From Streptomyces longispororuber (lineage in GTDB: Bacteria > Actinomycetota > Actinomycetes > Streptomycetales > Streptomycetaceae): 45,425 nucleotides of DNA. Where the stretch lies: positions 1 to 45,425 of the forward strand of contig NZ_JAMOLN010000061.1 of the NCBI RefSeq assembly GCF_024448165.1, in the 5' to 3' direction. This document shows positions 15,678 to 25,746 of the stretch, in pieces. Each line of letters opens with the position of its first letter. Position 1 is the stretch's first letter. The notes under the pieces are model-generated. The model worked only from the letters and a program-made list of their open reading frames with translations, did no database searches and was not told the DNA's origin. The position numbers and the translations under genes were made by a program.

Positions 15678-17453
15678 TCAGTTACGTGCGGTGGTGGCGT
15701 CGGCCACCGGTTCGGCCTGCGCGTTCGGCAGTCGGTGGGGGCGCAGCGAGAACAGTTCGCCGGCCCGCCTGGTGGTGATCAGGTGGTCGAGCAGCGCGTC
15801 GTGGGCCTCGTCGTCCCCGGCGCCGGGTTCGCCCAGGCGGTCCAGGATCCGGTCGAGGGCCGCCCGCAGCCACAGTCCGTCCCGCCACAGGGGTTCCGTG
15901 GCGGTGCCGGTGAACTGGGGCGCGCTGTGCGTCCACAGGCCGATGCAGACCGCCGCGGCGTGGCAGAGGGCGTAGCGGCGGGCCACCTCGAAGGCGGCGG
16001 GCGGGACGTCGCCGACGAGGCCCTTCCACTGCTCCATCTCCTCGTGGACCCGGTCGGTGACGGCCGCGACGCGGCGGGCCGCCGTGGCGGCCGGGGCCAG
16101 CGCGGGCTGCTGCGCGGCCAGTTCCGCGAGCCGGGCCACCGAGGGTTCGAGGCCGGCCAGGACGCCGCTGCCGCGGCGGGCGACCAGGGACAGCCGTGCG
16201 GGGTCGAGCCGGGGCAGCGGCGCGGACAGGTCGTAGGCGTCCAGGGCGCCGGTCACGTCGCCGGTGCCGCGCTGCCTGCCGCGTACCAGTGAACGGAACT
16301 GGTTGACCAGGGAGTTGAGGTTCACCAGGGTGTTGCCGTCGAACATGCCGACGATGCGGTGGTCGCGTTCCACCTTCTGGAACGAGCCGTGCGCGTGCAC
16401 GCCCTTGAGGAAGGCGCGGGCGCCGAGCACCCGGGTGAGCCGGGACAGGACGTCCTCGGTGCCGCTGGGCAGCAGGTACTTGGTGACGGCCGCGGTGACG
16501 CTCATCTCGTCCGTCTGGGTGTGCACCAGGCGGGAGGCGGCGGTGCCCAGTGCCTCGTGCAGCAGTACGTCGGCGGCGGCGGTGCCCAGGACCCGGCGGG
16601 CCTGCGGGAGTTCGACGAGCCGGCGGCCGTAGAGCTCGCGCTCGACGGCGAAGTCGACGGCGATGCGCAGGCCGTGGTCGGCGGCGCCCAGGGAGAGCGC
16701 CGCGCACATGGTGCGGGTCAGCTGCAGCGCCTTGAGGACGATCTCCAGGCCCGCGCCCTCCGCGCCGACGAGCGCGGAGCGGTCGACCGCCGCGCCCTCG
16801 AAGGAGATGCCGGAGATGTCCGCGCCGCGGATGCCGTGCGTGTGCACCTTGGGCAGGTGGTGGTACGTCGCCGGGTCCAGCGTGCGCTTGTCCACGAGCA
16901 GGACGCTGAATCCACGGGGGCCTCCGGCCGGGTCGGTGCGGGTGAGCAGGGACAGCAGGCTGCCCCGCGTCGCGTTGTTGATCAGCCACTTCTCGCCGTC
17001 GACGAGCCAGCCCGTCGCGCCGGGGGTGCCGCGCACCTCGCCGGCGAGCAGGTCGCTGCCGTGGGCGCGCTCGGTCAGGCCGAGCGAGACGGGCACGCCG
17101 GCCCGGATGTCCGCGCCGAGTCCCGCGGCCTGCGCGGGCGTGCCCGCGACCCAGACGCAGATGCCGCCGAGGTAGGTCTTGCCGTGCCCGATGGCCACGG
17201 TGAGATCGCGGCGGGCGACGGCGCGCATGACCTGGAGCAGCGTCGCGTAGTCGGTCAGCCGGCCGCCGTGCTCGACGGGCACGTAGTGGCCGGGCAGGCC
17301 CCAGTCGTCGAGCCTGCGGCAGATGTCGGCCGGGAACTCCTCCTTGTCGTCGAGCTGCACGCAGCGCTCGTACGAGAACCAGCCACCGGGGTCGTCGGGG
17401 TCGCCGAGGAACGCGTCGAGTTCCTCGGCGGCCGAGCGGGTCCGTTCCGTCAT
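15678..17453 (-). CDS. Acyl-CoA dehydrogenase family protein 2, acting on acyl-ACP (inferred)
   Basis: This is a 591-residue FAD-dependent dehydrogenase of the same long type as its neighbour. Recognisable segments are LTERAHGSDLLAGEV (126-140), VDGEKWLINNATRG (151-164), HGIRGADISGISF (206-218) and the ERELYGRRLVELP helix (271-283). The catalytic-acid region reads GMFDGNTLVNLN (369-380), with Asp372 in place of the usual glutamate. It is translated one base after the AMP ligase stop and nine bases before dehydrogenase 1, so the three are co-expressed. The expected reaction is alpha,beta or further desaturation of the ligase-loaded acyl-ACP. Two dehydrogenases suggest two double bonds, though one may be a helper. 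Confidence 0.87.
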   Translation of the reverse strand: MTERTRSAAEELDAFLGDPDDPGGWFSYERCVQLDDKEEFPADICRRLDDWGLPGHYVPVEHGGRLTDYATLLQVMRAVARRDLTVAIGHGKTYLGGICVWVAGTPAQAAGLGADIRAGVPVSLGLTERAHGSDLLAGEVRGTPGATGWLVDGEKWLINNATRGSLLSLLTRTDPAGGPRGFSVLLVDKRTLDPATYHHLPKVHTHGIRGADISGISFEGAAVDRSALVGAEGAGLEIVLKALQLTRTMCAALSLGAADHGLRIAVDFAVERELYGRRLVELPQARRVLGTAAADVLLHEALGTAASRLVHTQTDEMSVTAAVTKYLLPSGTEDVLSRLTRVLGARAFLKGVHAHGSFQKVERDHRIVGMFDGNTLVNLNSLVNQFRSLVRGRQRGTGDVTGALDAYDLSAPLPRLDPARLSLVARRGSGVLAGLEPSVARLAELAAQQPALAPAATAARRVAAVTDRVHEEMEQWKGLVGDVPPAAFEVARRYALCHAAAVCIGLWTHSAPQFTGTATEPLWRDGLWLRAALDRILDRLGEPGAGDDEAHDALLDHLITTRRAGELFSLRPHRLPNAQAEPVADATTARN

Positions 17454-17454
17454 G

Positions 17455-19239
<1,785 letters not shown>

Positions 19240-19300
19240 CGTCTTTGCCTGACCTCTCCGAGATCCGCAGGCTTGGCGCCGGCGCGATGGCTGTCTGGGA

Positions 19301-19339
19301 CGCTTCCGAGACTCACCCGTTGCGCTAAGGCGCCGCTTG
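19301..19339 (-). promoter_or_regulatory. Candidate SARP binding region before the fatty acyl-AMP ligase gene
   Basis: On the minus strand the tetramer AGCG occurs with starts 11 and 22 bases apart (complements at 19334, 19323, 19301), the one-turn spacing typical of SARP direct repeats. The 16-base stretch CAAGCGGCGCCTTAGC (19324-19339) recurs with one mismatch before the FAD monooxygenase gene (22438-22453). No strong -10 box is visible downstream, which fits an activator-dependent promoter. Binding by the SARP encoded at 2165-4912 is inferred. Confidence 0.4.
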
Positions 19340-19380
19340 TGCTGCGCGGCCGGATCCGGACGTCCGGAGCCGGGCATACA

Positions 19381-19417
19381 ACTGCCGCCCGCCACAGGGG
19401 GGGTGACGGGCGGCAGT
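19381..19417 (-). terminator. Hairpin terminator after the FkbH-like gene
   Basis: ACTGCCGCCCG (19381-19391) pairs perfectly with CGGGCGGCAGT (19407-19417) around a 15-base loop. It lies in the 311-base gene-free gap 19240-19550, between the FkbH-like stop and the AMP ligase start, so these are separate transcription units. Apart from this hairpin and the repeat region at 19301-19339, the gap shows only GC-rich sequence with no gene. Confidence 0.65.
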
Positions 19418-19550
19418 CGGTGAGGGTCCGCACGCGTGTGCCGCGTGCGGCTCCCGGCTCCGGCGGGACCGGTCCGGCCCTGGCGCGGCGGGGGATGATG
19501 TCGCGCCGGGTCGGTGCCGGTCCCGGCCGGAACCGGGAGGTCGGGGGGAC

Positions 19551-21485
19551 TTACGTCGTGGCGGGCGGCCCGAAGGACGCGTCCAGGGTGACGTGGCCGG
19601 GGTGCGACGGCAGTTCGGTCAGGTCGTGGCGGAAGTCGTGGGAGCCGTCGTCGCCGGTGCGGACCGTGTCGAAGCCGAGCGAGGGGTACAGGTCGCGGAC
19701 CTTGCCGTTCTTGGCGGTGGGCCGGTACGAGGCGACGACGGCCGGCGCGCCGGTGTCCCGGGCGTGCGCCAGCAGGGCGGTCAGGGCGGCCTGTTCGATG
19801 CCGCGGGCGAAGACCCGGCAGCTGAGCAGGACGTTGTCGATGCGCAGGGCGTCGGCATCGCGCTCGGCGAACACCGCGCCGACGAGACCGTTGTCGCCGA
19901 AGCGGTCCTGGGCCCGGATGGCGAGGACCAGCCGGCCCGGTGCGGCGATCCTGGCTCGCACGTCGTCCGTGCCGAGCCGCCGCGTGGTGAGGTTGAACTG
20001 GTTGGTACGCAGGGTGATCTGGGAGATCCGGGGCACGTCGGCCTCCGTGGCCGGGGCGACGGTGACGCGCACGTCCAGGGCCTGGAGGTACTCCTCCATG
20101 GAGGCGGCGCCGTCCAGGAGTTCCAGACGGCCGGCGTCGGCCCGGTACTGGCCGGCCCGGCCACGGTCGGCCTCGGTCAGCTCGCGCACGTCGAACCAGC
20201 CGTCGGCGAGCAGTCGGTCGATGTGCAGGGCCGGTTCCTCGTCGAGTCGGACCACTGCGACGTCCGGAAGGGACGAGGCGACCAGACCGCACTCGAAGGG
20301 CGAGTCGTCCACGAACACGAAGCTGTCCGTGCCGAGGTTGAGCCGGGCGGCCATCTCCCGCAGATTGCCGTCCTTGGGCTGCCAGTTGGCAGTGATCCGG
20401 ACGAAGTCGTCGGGGCGCAGCACCATGTCGGGATGGCCGGCCAGCACCTGCTCCACCGGTTCCTGGTCGTTCTTGCTGCACACGCCGAGCAGGACGCCCT
20501 GGGAGCCGAGCTGGCGCACGGTCTTCTGGAAGGCGCCGAAGGCCTCGCCCCGGTAGGTCCCGGAGACGGCGATACCGTCGGGGCCGTCGTCGCCGAGGAT
20601 GCCGTCCCACAGGGTGTGGTCCAGGTCGACGACGAGGACCTTCTTGGTGCGGCCGCGCAGGGCCCGGGCCAGGTGTCCGATCTCGCGGGCGTACCGGCCG
20701 AGCAGTTCCGCGCCGAGGTGTTCCTTGGTGTAGACGGCGAGCCGGCTGTCGCGGACCGGCCCCGACTCGGCGATCAGCGGTTCGAGGTCGACCACGTGCA
20801 CCCGCGGGTGGGCCAGCGCGATGCGCAGCAGTCCCGCGTTGAACTCCCGCCACAGCACGGAGAGTTCGGTGCGTGAGCGGTGGTCGACGAGCTGACGCAG
20901 CTGCCCGGTGAGCAGCGGCAGGGTATTGAGCACAAGGGTGCCGGAGCCGTCGCGGACGTAGCTCTCGGCGAGCCGCTGGAGCAGACCGAGCCGGGCGGTG
21001 ACCGCCTCGGCCGCGTCCGACACCCGCCAGGGCTGCGGGAGCTCGTCGAAGACGGACTGGGCGTCGAGCAGCACGAGCGAGAGGTCGATGTCGTCGGCGT
21101 ACAGGGGTCCCGCGGTGTCCTGGAGATCGCGCCGCCAGGAGTCGTGGTCGCCGATGGTGGGCCGCAACGGGATGCCGTGGCGGGCGAGTTCGGCGGTGAG
21201 CGGGCCGGTGAGCGCGTCCAGCGTGCCGTGCCCCGACACCGTGACGTGCAGCGGCCGGGCGTCGGGGTGCAGGGCGTGGATGCGGCCGGGGTCGACCCGG
21301 GCGAGGAGCCGGCCGGCCCTGGCCAGGTCGGCCGCGGCGGCGGGCCCCTGGGCGAGGACGGCCAGCAGGCCGCTCACGCCGGGGAACTCCTCCGCAAGGC
21401 GCCCCTCGGTGTGCAGGTCGCGGATGCGGTCCAGCGCCTCGGCCCGGTCGGCGGGAGCGGGCCTGGTCGTCACGGGTGCGCTCAC
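19551..21485 (-). CDS. FkbH-like glyceryl-ACP synthase (HAD family)
   Basis: This is a 644-residue protein. The central HAD motif is VVDLDHTLWDG with Asp287 and Asp289, followed by GVCSKND (~350) and FVFVDDSPFEC (~390). The N-terminal ~270 residues resemble an SGNH-like domain, and the C-terminal third (TLRTNQFNLTTRRL onward) is the GNAT-like part of FkbH proteins. Such enzymes take 1,3-bisphosphoglycerate, remove a phosphate and transfer the glyceryl unit to an ACP. In tetronate pathways this glyceryl-ACP supplies three ring carbons; in others it gives methoxymalonyl-ACP, but the companion methyltransferase and hydroxyacyl dehydrogenase are absent here. Start is GTG 21485 with GAGGAAGAG upstream. 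It is 48 bases downstream of the hemerythrin-domain gene and probably co-transcribed with it. Confidence 0.92.
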   Translation of the reverse strand: MSAPVTTRPAPADRAEALDRIRDLHTEGRLAEEFPGVSGLLAVLAQGPAAAADLARAGRLLARVDPGRIHALHPDARPLHVTVSGHGTLDALTGPLTAELARHGIPLRPTIGDHDSWRRDLQDTAGPLYADDIDLSLVLLDAQSVFDELPQPWRVSDAAEAVTARLGLLQRLAESYVRDGSGTLVLNTLPLLTGQLRQLVDHRSRTELSVLWREFNAGLLRIALAHPRVHVVDLEPLIAESGPVRDSRLAVYTKEHLGAELLGRYAREIGHLARALRGRTKKVLVVDLDHTLWDGILGDDGPDGIAVSGTYRGEAFGAFQKTVRQLGSQGVLLGVCSKNDQEPVEQVLAGHPDMVLRPDDFVRITANWQPKDGNLREMAARLNLGTDSFVFVDDSPFECGLVASSLPDVAVVRLDEEPALHIDRLLADGWFDVRELTEADRGRAGQYRADAGRLELLDGAASMEEYLQALDVRVTVAPATEADVPRISQITLRTNQFNLTTRRLGTDDVRARIAAPGRLVLAIRAQDRFGDNGLVGAVFAERDADALRIDNVLLSCRVFARGIEQAALTALLAHARDTGAPAVVASYRPTAKNGKVRDLYPSLGFDTVRTGDDGSHDFRHDLTELPSHPGHVTLDASFGPPATT

Positions 21486-21533
21486 GGACTCTTCCTCACT
21501 TCACTGCCTCGCTTGTCTGACGGCTGGGACTGC

Positions 21534-22223
21534 TCAGGCCGCGGCCACGCGCTGCTCGGCACGGCCCCCGCTCAGGTGGGACCAGGTGCGGCGGCGCAGC
21601 CGGGGGCCGGCCACCCGGTACAGCAGGCGGACGGGTGCGGGCAGCCGGCCCAGGAACTCGTCCCTGCGGTCGGTGCCGGCGGCCTCGCCGAGGGCGGCCA
21701 GCATGTACAGGCGGTGCGACTTGGGCACGGCGGCCCGGCCGCGCTCGCTGAGCCGCGCCCATTCCTGCACGGTGAACCGGTCGGGCACCAGCGGCAGGAT
21801 GTGCCGCTCCTCGTCGCCGAGGTGCTCGTCCAGGGCGGGCAGCAGGGCCGCGCAGGCGTCCGCCACCGTGTCCCTCAGGCCGGCGTCGGCTCCGGTGCCC
21901 CAGTCGGGCAGGGCACGCTCCAGACGGCCGAGGGCGTCGGCGATCCGCTCGTGCTGCTCCTCCATGCGGGCCACCAGGCCCTTGTCGACGGCCGGGTCGG
22001 CGACCAGTCGCGGCCAGACCAGCTCGTCCTCGGCGAGGTGATGCTCCGTCAGCATCTGGTTGAGCGCGGCCAGATGGGCGGCGACGACGGCGCTGCGCGC
22101 GGTGTCACCGGGGGCGACGGCGCGGACCACCGCCACCGACGCCTCGTACTCCCGCCGGAAGAGGCGGTGCACGACCACCATCTCGCCGGTGTCCGGCACT
22201 TCCCGTCCGTTCCTGGCCGACAT
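21534..22223 (-). CDS. Hemerythrin-domain (HHE) protein
   Basis: This is a 229-residue protein with the spaced metal ligands of an HHE domain: His19, His62 with Glu66 (HHLAEDELVWP), His91 (EEQHERI), His134 with Glu138 (LDEHLGDEER) and His141. Such four-helix domains bind a diiron site and react with oxygen or nitric oxide. The C-terminal ~70 residues lack these ligands and end in a basic segment (RVAGPRLRRRTW). ATG 22223 is chosen because AGGG lies 8 bases upstream and the longer version reads through the operator region. It is the first gene of the unit with the FkbH-like gene and has the TetR-type promoter at 22308-22359. Its role in the pathway is unknown; oxygen sensing or diiron chemistry are guesses. 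Confidence 0.82.
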   Translation of the reverse strand: MSARNGREVPDTGEMVVVHRLFRREYEASVAVVRAVAPGDTARSAVVAAHLAALNQMLTEHHLAEDELVWPRLVADPAVDKGLVARMEEQHERIADALGRLERALPDWGTGADAGLRDTVADACAALLPALDEHLGDEERHILPLVPDRFTVQEWARLSERGRAAVPKSHRLYMLAALGEAAGTDRRDEFLGRLPAPVRLLYRVAGPRLRRRTWSHLSGGRAEQRVAAA

Positions 22224-22307
22224 CCTTCTCACCCTGGCCTTCGTGATCGATGCGTTGCGGCCGGATCGTGTCCGGTCGGCCTTAAGCGGTTCTTGCGTCC
22301 ACATTTT

Positions 22308-22359
22308 CGCTACGTACGTTTCGTTATTCAGAGTACGAGCACCTCGCGCAATTACGCAA
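22308..22359 (-). promoter_or_regulatory. Promoter and TetR-type operator of the hemerythrin-FkbH unit
   Basis: On the minus strand TTGCGT (-35, complement at 22354-22359) and TACTCT (-10, 22330-22335) are 18 bases apart. Just downstream lies the palindrome-like CGAAACGTACGTAGCG (complement of 22308-22323). The same arrangement precedes the TetR gene (26419-26469), including the shared GAATNACGAAACG after the -10. The operator would overlap the transcription start, so binding should repress. Confidence 0.65.
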
Positions 22360-22437
22360 CGCGCGTTTCGGAATTGGCCGGATCGAGCGACCCGAGTCGC
22401 CCCGCCGAACCCGGCGACCGCCGTGCGCGCACGACCG

Positions 22438-22453
22438 CAAGCGGCGCTTTAGC
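22438..22453 (+). promoter_or_regulatory. Element shared with the fatty acyl-AMP ligase promoter
   Basis: CAAGCGGCGCTTTAGC, 52 bases before the FAD monooxygenase start, matches 15 of 16 bases of the element before the AMP ligase gene on the opposite strand. Its orientation relative to the controlled gene is the same in both cases. It may be the SARP target of the + strand tailoring unit. Confidence 0.4.
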
Positions 22454-22504
22454 CGGGCCCCGCAGGCTCCCGGTGACCATCACGTCCGTGGAGAGGCAGT
22501 GGCG

Positions 22505-23764
22505 ATGACAGGGGCGGTGCAAGCACAGGTCTGTGTGGTGGGAGGGGGGCCCGCGGGGCTCACCCTCGCGCTGGAACTGGCGCGGAGGTCCGTGTCCGTC
22601 GTCGTCGTGGAGCAGAGCGCGCGCTTCGACCGGTCGTTCCGCGGCGAGTCCATCTCCCCCGACTCCGTCTGGCTCCTGGAACGGATGGGGGTCCTGCAGG
22701 GGTTGCGCGAGCAGACCCTCGAGACCCGCCGGATGGAGATCACCGACCAGGGCCGCACCGTGCTGCGCGCGGACTTCGCCGACTACGAACGGCCGTGCCC
22801 GTTCCCCATGGAGCTGCCGCAGCCGCCGCTGCTCGAGGCGCTGGCCGCCCAGGGCGCGCAGCTGCCCGGCTTCCGGCTGCTGCGCCGCACCACCGCCACC
22901 GCGCTGCTGCGCGACGGCTCGACGGTCACCGGGGTGCGCTGCAAGGGCACCGACGGCGAGTTCGAGATCTCGGCGGCGCTGACGGTGGCGGCGGACGGCC
23001 GGTTCAGCAAGGTCCGCGAGATGTCGGGCCTGCGGTACGAGAAGCAGCCCCTGGAGCGGGACTTCGTCTGGTTCAAGGTGCCCCGGCCCGACGTCTGGGA
23101 CGGCCACACCTACCGCGTGCGCATCCGCGGCGCCCGGCACGGGCTGTTCATCCCCACGGTCCCCGACCTCGTACGGGTCGGCTTCAACATCCCCAAGGGC
23201 GGCCTGAAGGAGCTGCGCGCACAGGGCGTGGGCGCGCTGCACGCGCGGATGGACGAGCTCGCGCCGGAGATCTCCGCACAGGTACGGACGGCGGTCACCA
23301 CGTGGTCGGACACGTCCATGCTGGACATCTTCACCACCGTGGTCCCCCGCTGGTCACGGCCGGGCCTGGTGCTCATCGGCGACGCCGCGCACACGCTGAC
23401 GCCGGTGCTCGGCCAGGGCGTCAACCACGCCATCACGGACGCGGCGGTACTGGCCCGCATGGTGGCCCCGGCGCTGCGCGCCGAGGACCAGGCGGCCGCG
23501 CTGGGCCGGGCGACCCTCCGCTTCCAGGAGGAGCGCGAGGCACCGGTGGCCCGGGCCCGGGCCCTGCAGCTGCGCCAGGAACGGGCGTTCGCCCTGTCCG
23601 GCCCGCTGCCGGTGCTGCTGCGCCGGGCCGCGTACCGCCTGGTGAATGCGAGCGCCCCGCTCAAGCGGCGGATCCTCTCCGGCATCTACTACCCGCTCCA
23701 GGAGGCGGACCGGGTCCGCCCCTTCGACGTCGCACCGGTGCCGACGGCACCGGCCGGCGTCTGA
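22505..23764 (+). CDS. FAD-dependent monooxygenase
   Basis: This is a 419-residue flavoprotein of the aromatic hydroxylase/epoxidase superfamily. It has the dinucleotide-binding motif VVGGGPAGLTLALELARR (~11-28), a VAADGRFSKVREMSG segment near 161 (DG motif) and GDAAHTLTPVLGQGVNHAITDA near 294. ATG 22505 is preferred over GTG 22499 because GGAGAGG (22490-22496) is correctly spaced only for the former. It is transcribed away from the hemerythrin-FkbH unit and together with the P450 gene 56 bases downstream. A likely job is hydroxylation or epoxidation of the unsaturated acyl chain or the tetronate. No signal peptide or tryptophan-halogenase motif (WxWxIP) is seen. Confidence 0.9.
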   Translation: MTGAVQAQVCVVGGGPAGLTLALELARRSVSVVVVEQSARFDRSFRGESISPDSVWLLERMGVLQGLREQTLETRRMEITDQGRTVLRADFADYERPCPFPMELPQPPLLEALAAQGAQLPGFRLLRRTTATALLRDGSTVTGVRCKGTDGEFEISAALTVAADGRFSKVREMSGLRYEKQPLERDFVWFKVPRPDVWDGHTYRVRIRGARHGLFIPTVPDLVRVGFNIPKGGLKELRAQGVGALHARMDELAPEISAQVRTAVTTWSDTSMLDIFTTVVPRWSRPGLVLIGDAAHTLTPVLGQGVNHAITDAAVLARMVAPALRAEDQAAALGRATLRFQEEREAPVARARALQLRQERAFALSGPLPVLLRRAAYRLVNASAPLKRRILSGIYYPLQEADRVRPFDVAPVPTAPAGV

Positions 23765-23820
23765 ACCGCCCCGCGCGCCCCGCCCACAGACCTCGACGAA
23801 CGCGAAGGACAGGACTCCAG

Positions 23821-25053
23821 ATGCCCCTCAGCCCCGAAGTGCCCGACTCCGCGGAGGCGGCCGGCCCCACCCCTCTCGCGTACCCCTTCGAGCAGCCGCC
23901 CGGGCTCGCCCAGTGCCCGATGTACGCGCACCTGCGCGAGGAGGACCCGGTCGCGCAGGTGCGGATGCCCAGCGGCGACCGGGCGTTCCTGCTCACCCGC
24001 TACGAGGACGTGCGCACCGCCCTGTCGGACCCCCGGTTCAGCCGGGCGGCCACGCTGGAGCCCGGGGCGCCCCGGCTCGCCGCGGCGCCGCAGAACTTCA
24101 AGAGCCTGCTCAACATGGACCCGCCGGAGCACACCCGGGTGCGCAAGCTGGTCTCCCGCGAGTTCACGGCCCGCCGGGTGGCCGCGCTGCGCCCCCGCAT
24201 CCAGGAGCACACCGACGCCCTGCTGGACGCCATGGCAGAGCTGGAGCAGCCGGTCGACCTGGTGCCCGCGCTGGCCTTCCAGCTCCCGGTCACCGTCATC
24301 TGCGAGCTGCTCGGTGTGCCCTTCGAGGACCGCGACGACTTCGCGGCGTGGTCCCGGGTGTTCCTCGCCACCACCTCCGTGTCCAAGGAGGAGATGCTCG
24401 CCTCGCAGATCGCCCTGCGCACGTATCTGGCGGAGCTGGTGGCGGCCAAGCGCGAGAACCCCGGTGACGACCTGCTGTCCGCGCTGGTCTCGATCCACGA
24501 CGAGGACGGCGACCGGCTGCAGGAGGAGGAGCTGATCTTCCTCGGCATCAGCCTGCTGGTGGCCGGCCACGAGACCACGGTCAACCAGATCGCCAACAGT
24601 GTGGTCGCGCTGCTCACCCACCCCGAGCAACTGGAGCGGCTGCGCAAGGATCCGGATCTGATCAACTCCGCGGTGGAGGAGCTGCTGCGACTCCACCCGC
24701 CGGGCAACGAGGCGCTGCTGCGGATCACCCTGGAGGATGTCGAGCTGGGCGACGTGACGATCCCCAAGGGCAGCGCCGTCCTGCCGAGTCTCAGTGCCGC
24801 CAACCGGGACGTCCGTCAGTACGAGAACCCCGACAGCATCGACTTCGACCGCCCGGCCAACCCGCACTTCGCCTTCAGCCACGGCACCCACTACTGCATC
24901 GGCTCGGGCCTGGCCCGCGCGGAGCTGCAGATCGCCATCGGCTCGCTGATCGAGCGCTTCCCGACCTTGCGCCTGGCCGTCGCGGAGGACGAACTGCGGC
25001 GCCCCGAGGGCATGCTGGTGCACGGCATCGCCTCCCTGCCGGTGACCTGGTAA
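23821..25053 (+). CDS. Cytochrome P450
   Basis: This is a 410-residue soluble bacterial P450. The I-helix oxygen-binding motif is AGHETT (248-253), the ExxR is in VEELLRLHPPG (285-295) and the haem loop is FSHGTHYCIGSGLARAE with ligand Cys359. It starts at ATG 23821, where the protein aligns with the usual P450 N-terminus; the in-frame extension upstream is the antisense-like shadow of the monooxygenase gene. It probably shares an mRNA with the FAD monooxygenase and oxidises the tetronate product. No ferredoxin gene is adjacent; the nearest is at 565-888. The sequence does not reveal the position of oxidation. Confidence 0.95.
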   Translation: MPLSPEVPDSAEAAGPTPLAYPFEQPPGLAQCPMYAHLREEDPVAQVRMPSGDRAFLLTRYEDVRTALSDPRFSRAATLEPGAPRLAAAPQNFKSLLNMDPPEHTRVRKLVSREFTARRVAALRPRIQEHTDALLDAMAELEQPVDLVPALAFQLPVTVICELLGVPFEDRDDFAAWSRVFLATTSVSKEEMLASQIALRTYLAELVAAKRENPGDDLLSALVSIHDEDGDRLQEEELIFLGISLLVAGHETTVNQIANSVVALLTHPEQLERLRKDPDLINSAVEELLRLHPPGNEALLRITLEDVELGDVTIPKGSAVLPSLSAANRDVRQYENPDSIDFDRPANPHFAFSHGTHYCIGSGLARAELQIAIGSLIERFPTLRLAVAEDELRRPEGMLVHGIASLPVTW

Positions 25054-25123
25054 CCCGGCCGGGCGCGTGAACCGGGAGCCCGCGGCGGATGCCGTGGGCC
25101 CCGGTCCGCAGCGGTTCCCGGGG

Positions 25124-25744
25124 TCAGCGCGCGGCGAGCCGCTCGACCCGCTGCTTCAACGCGCTGTTCATCGCCCGGAACTGAGGCAAGGTGTCGTTCC
25201 TGAGGCTGTCGGCCACGAAGGGCACCGCGACGCCGGAGAACTTCTCGCTCTGCGTGAGGCGGACCGTGCCGCGTCCGGTGCGCTCGATGACGAAGCCGTG
25301 CTCGCCGTCGCCGATCCAGCCCGGCCCGACCTTGCCCAGCCAGCGCAGTTCACGGCCGGCGCTCACCTCGAGGACGGTCGGGGTGAACGTGCTGGTCTCG
25401 CCCTTCTGTTCCAGGCGGTTGCGCATCGTCGCGCCCGTCCGCAGGCCGTCGTCGGAGGTGACGACGGCCTCGGTGATGAAGGGGTTCCACTGCGGGTAGG
25501 CGTCGAGGTCGGTGAGCACCGCCCAGACCTGCTCGGGGGCGGCCTCGATCTCGATGGACGCGGTCAGCCGGACCGGATGGGTGTTGGTCCATACCGTGTA
25601 GCCCCCGAGCGCGGCCACGACTCCGGCCAGCACTAACAGGATTCGGCGGCGGCGCCGGTGCGGAGTGGCCCGCTGCGTGTCGTGCGGTCCGGAGGCGGCG
25701 GACGCGGCAGGTGCGGGGGCAGAGACGGAAGAGTCGGCGGACAT
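25124..25744 (-). CDS. Membrane-anchored SRPBCC (polyketide cyclase/START-like) protein
   Basis: This is a 206-residue protein. A basic stretch (RRRRR ~30-34) precedes one hydrophobic helix (ILLVLAGVVAALGGYTVW, ~35-52), followed by a START-like ligand-binding domain that begins SIEIEAAPEQVWAVLTDLDAYPQWNPF. The domain is predicted to be outside the membrane and could bind a hydrophobic ligand such as the pathway lipid, but this is inference. It starts two bases after the TetR stop, so the two form one unit. Leu37 is encoded by TTA, rare in Streptomyces and read by the bldA tRNA, which would delay translation until development. Confidence 0.8.
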   Translation of the reverse strand: MSADSSVSAPAPAASAASGPHDTQRATPHRRRRRILLVLAGVVAALGGYTVWTNTHPVRLTASIEIEAAPEQVWAVLTDLDAYPQWNPFITEAVVTSDDGLRTGATMRNRLEQKGETSTFTPTVLEVSAGRELRWLGKVGPGWIGDGEHGFVIERTGRGTVRLTQSEKFSGVAVPFVADSLRNDTLPQFRAMNSALKQRVERLAAR

Positions 25745-25746
25745 GG

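Noticed and set aside
19240..20853. A much longer AMP ligase reading into the FkbH-like gene
   Set aside because: The extension overlaps a real gene and a terminator, and the family N-terminus falls at TTG 19239.
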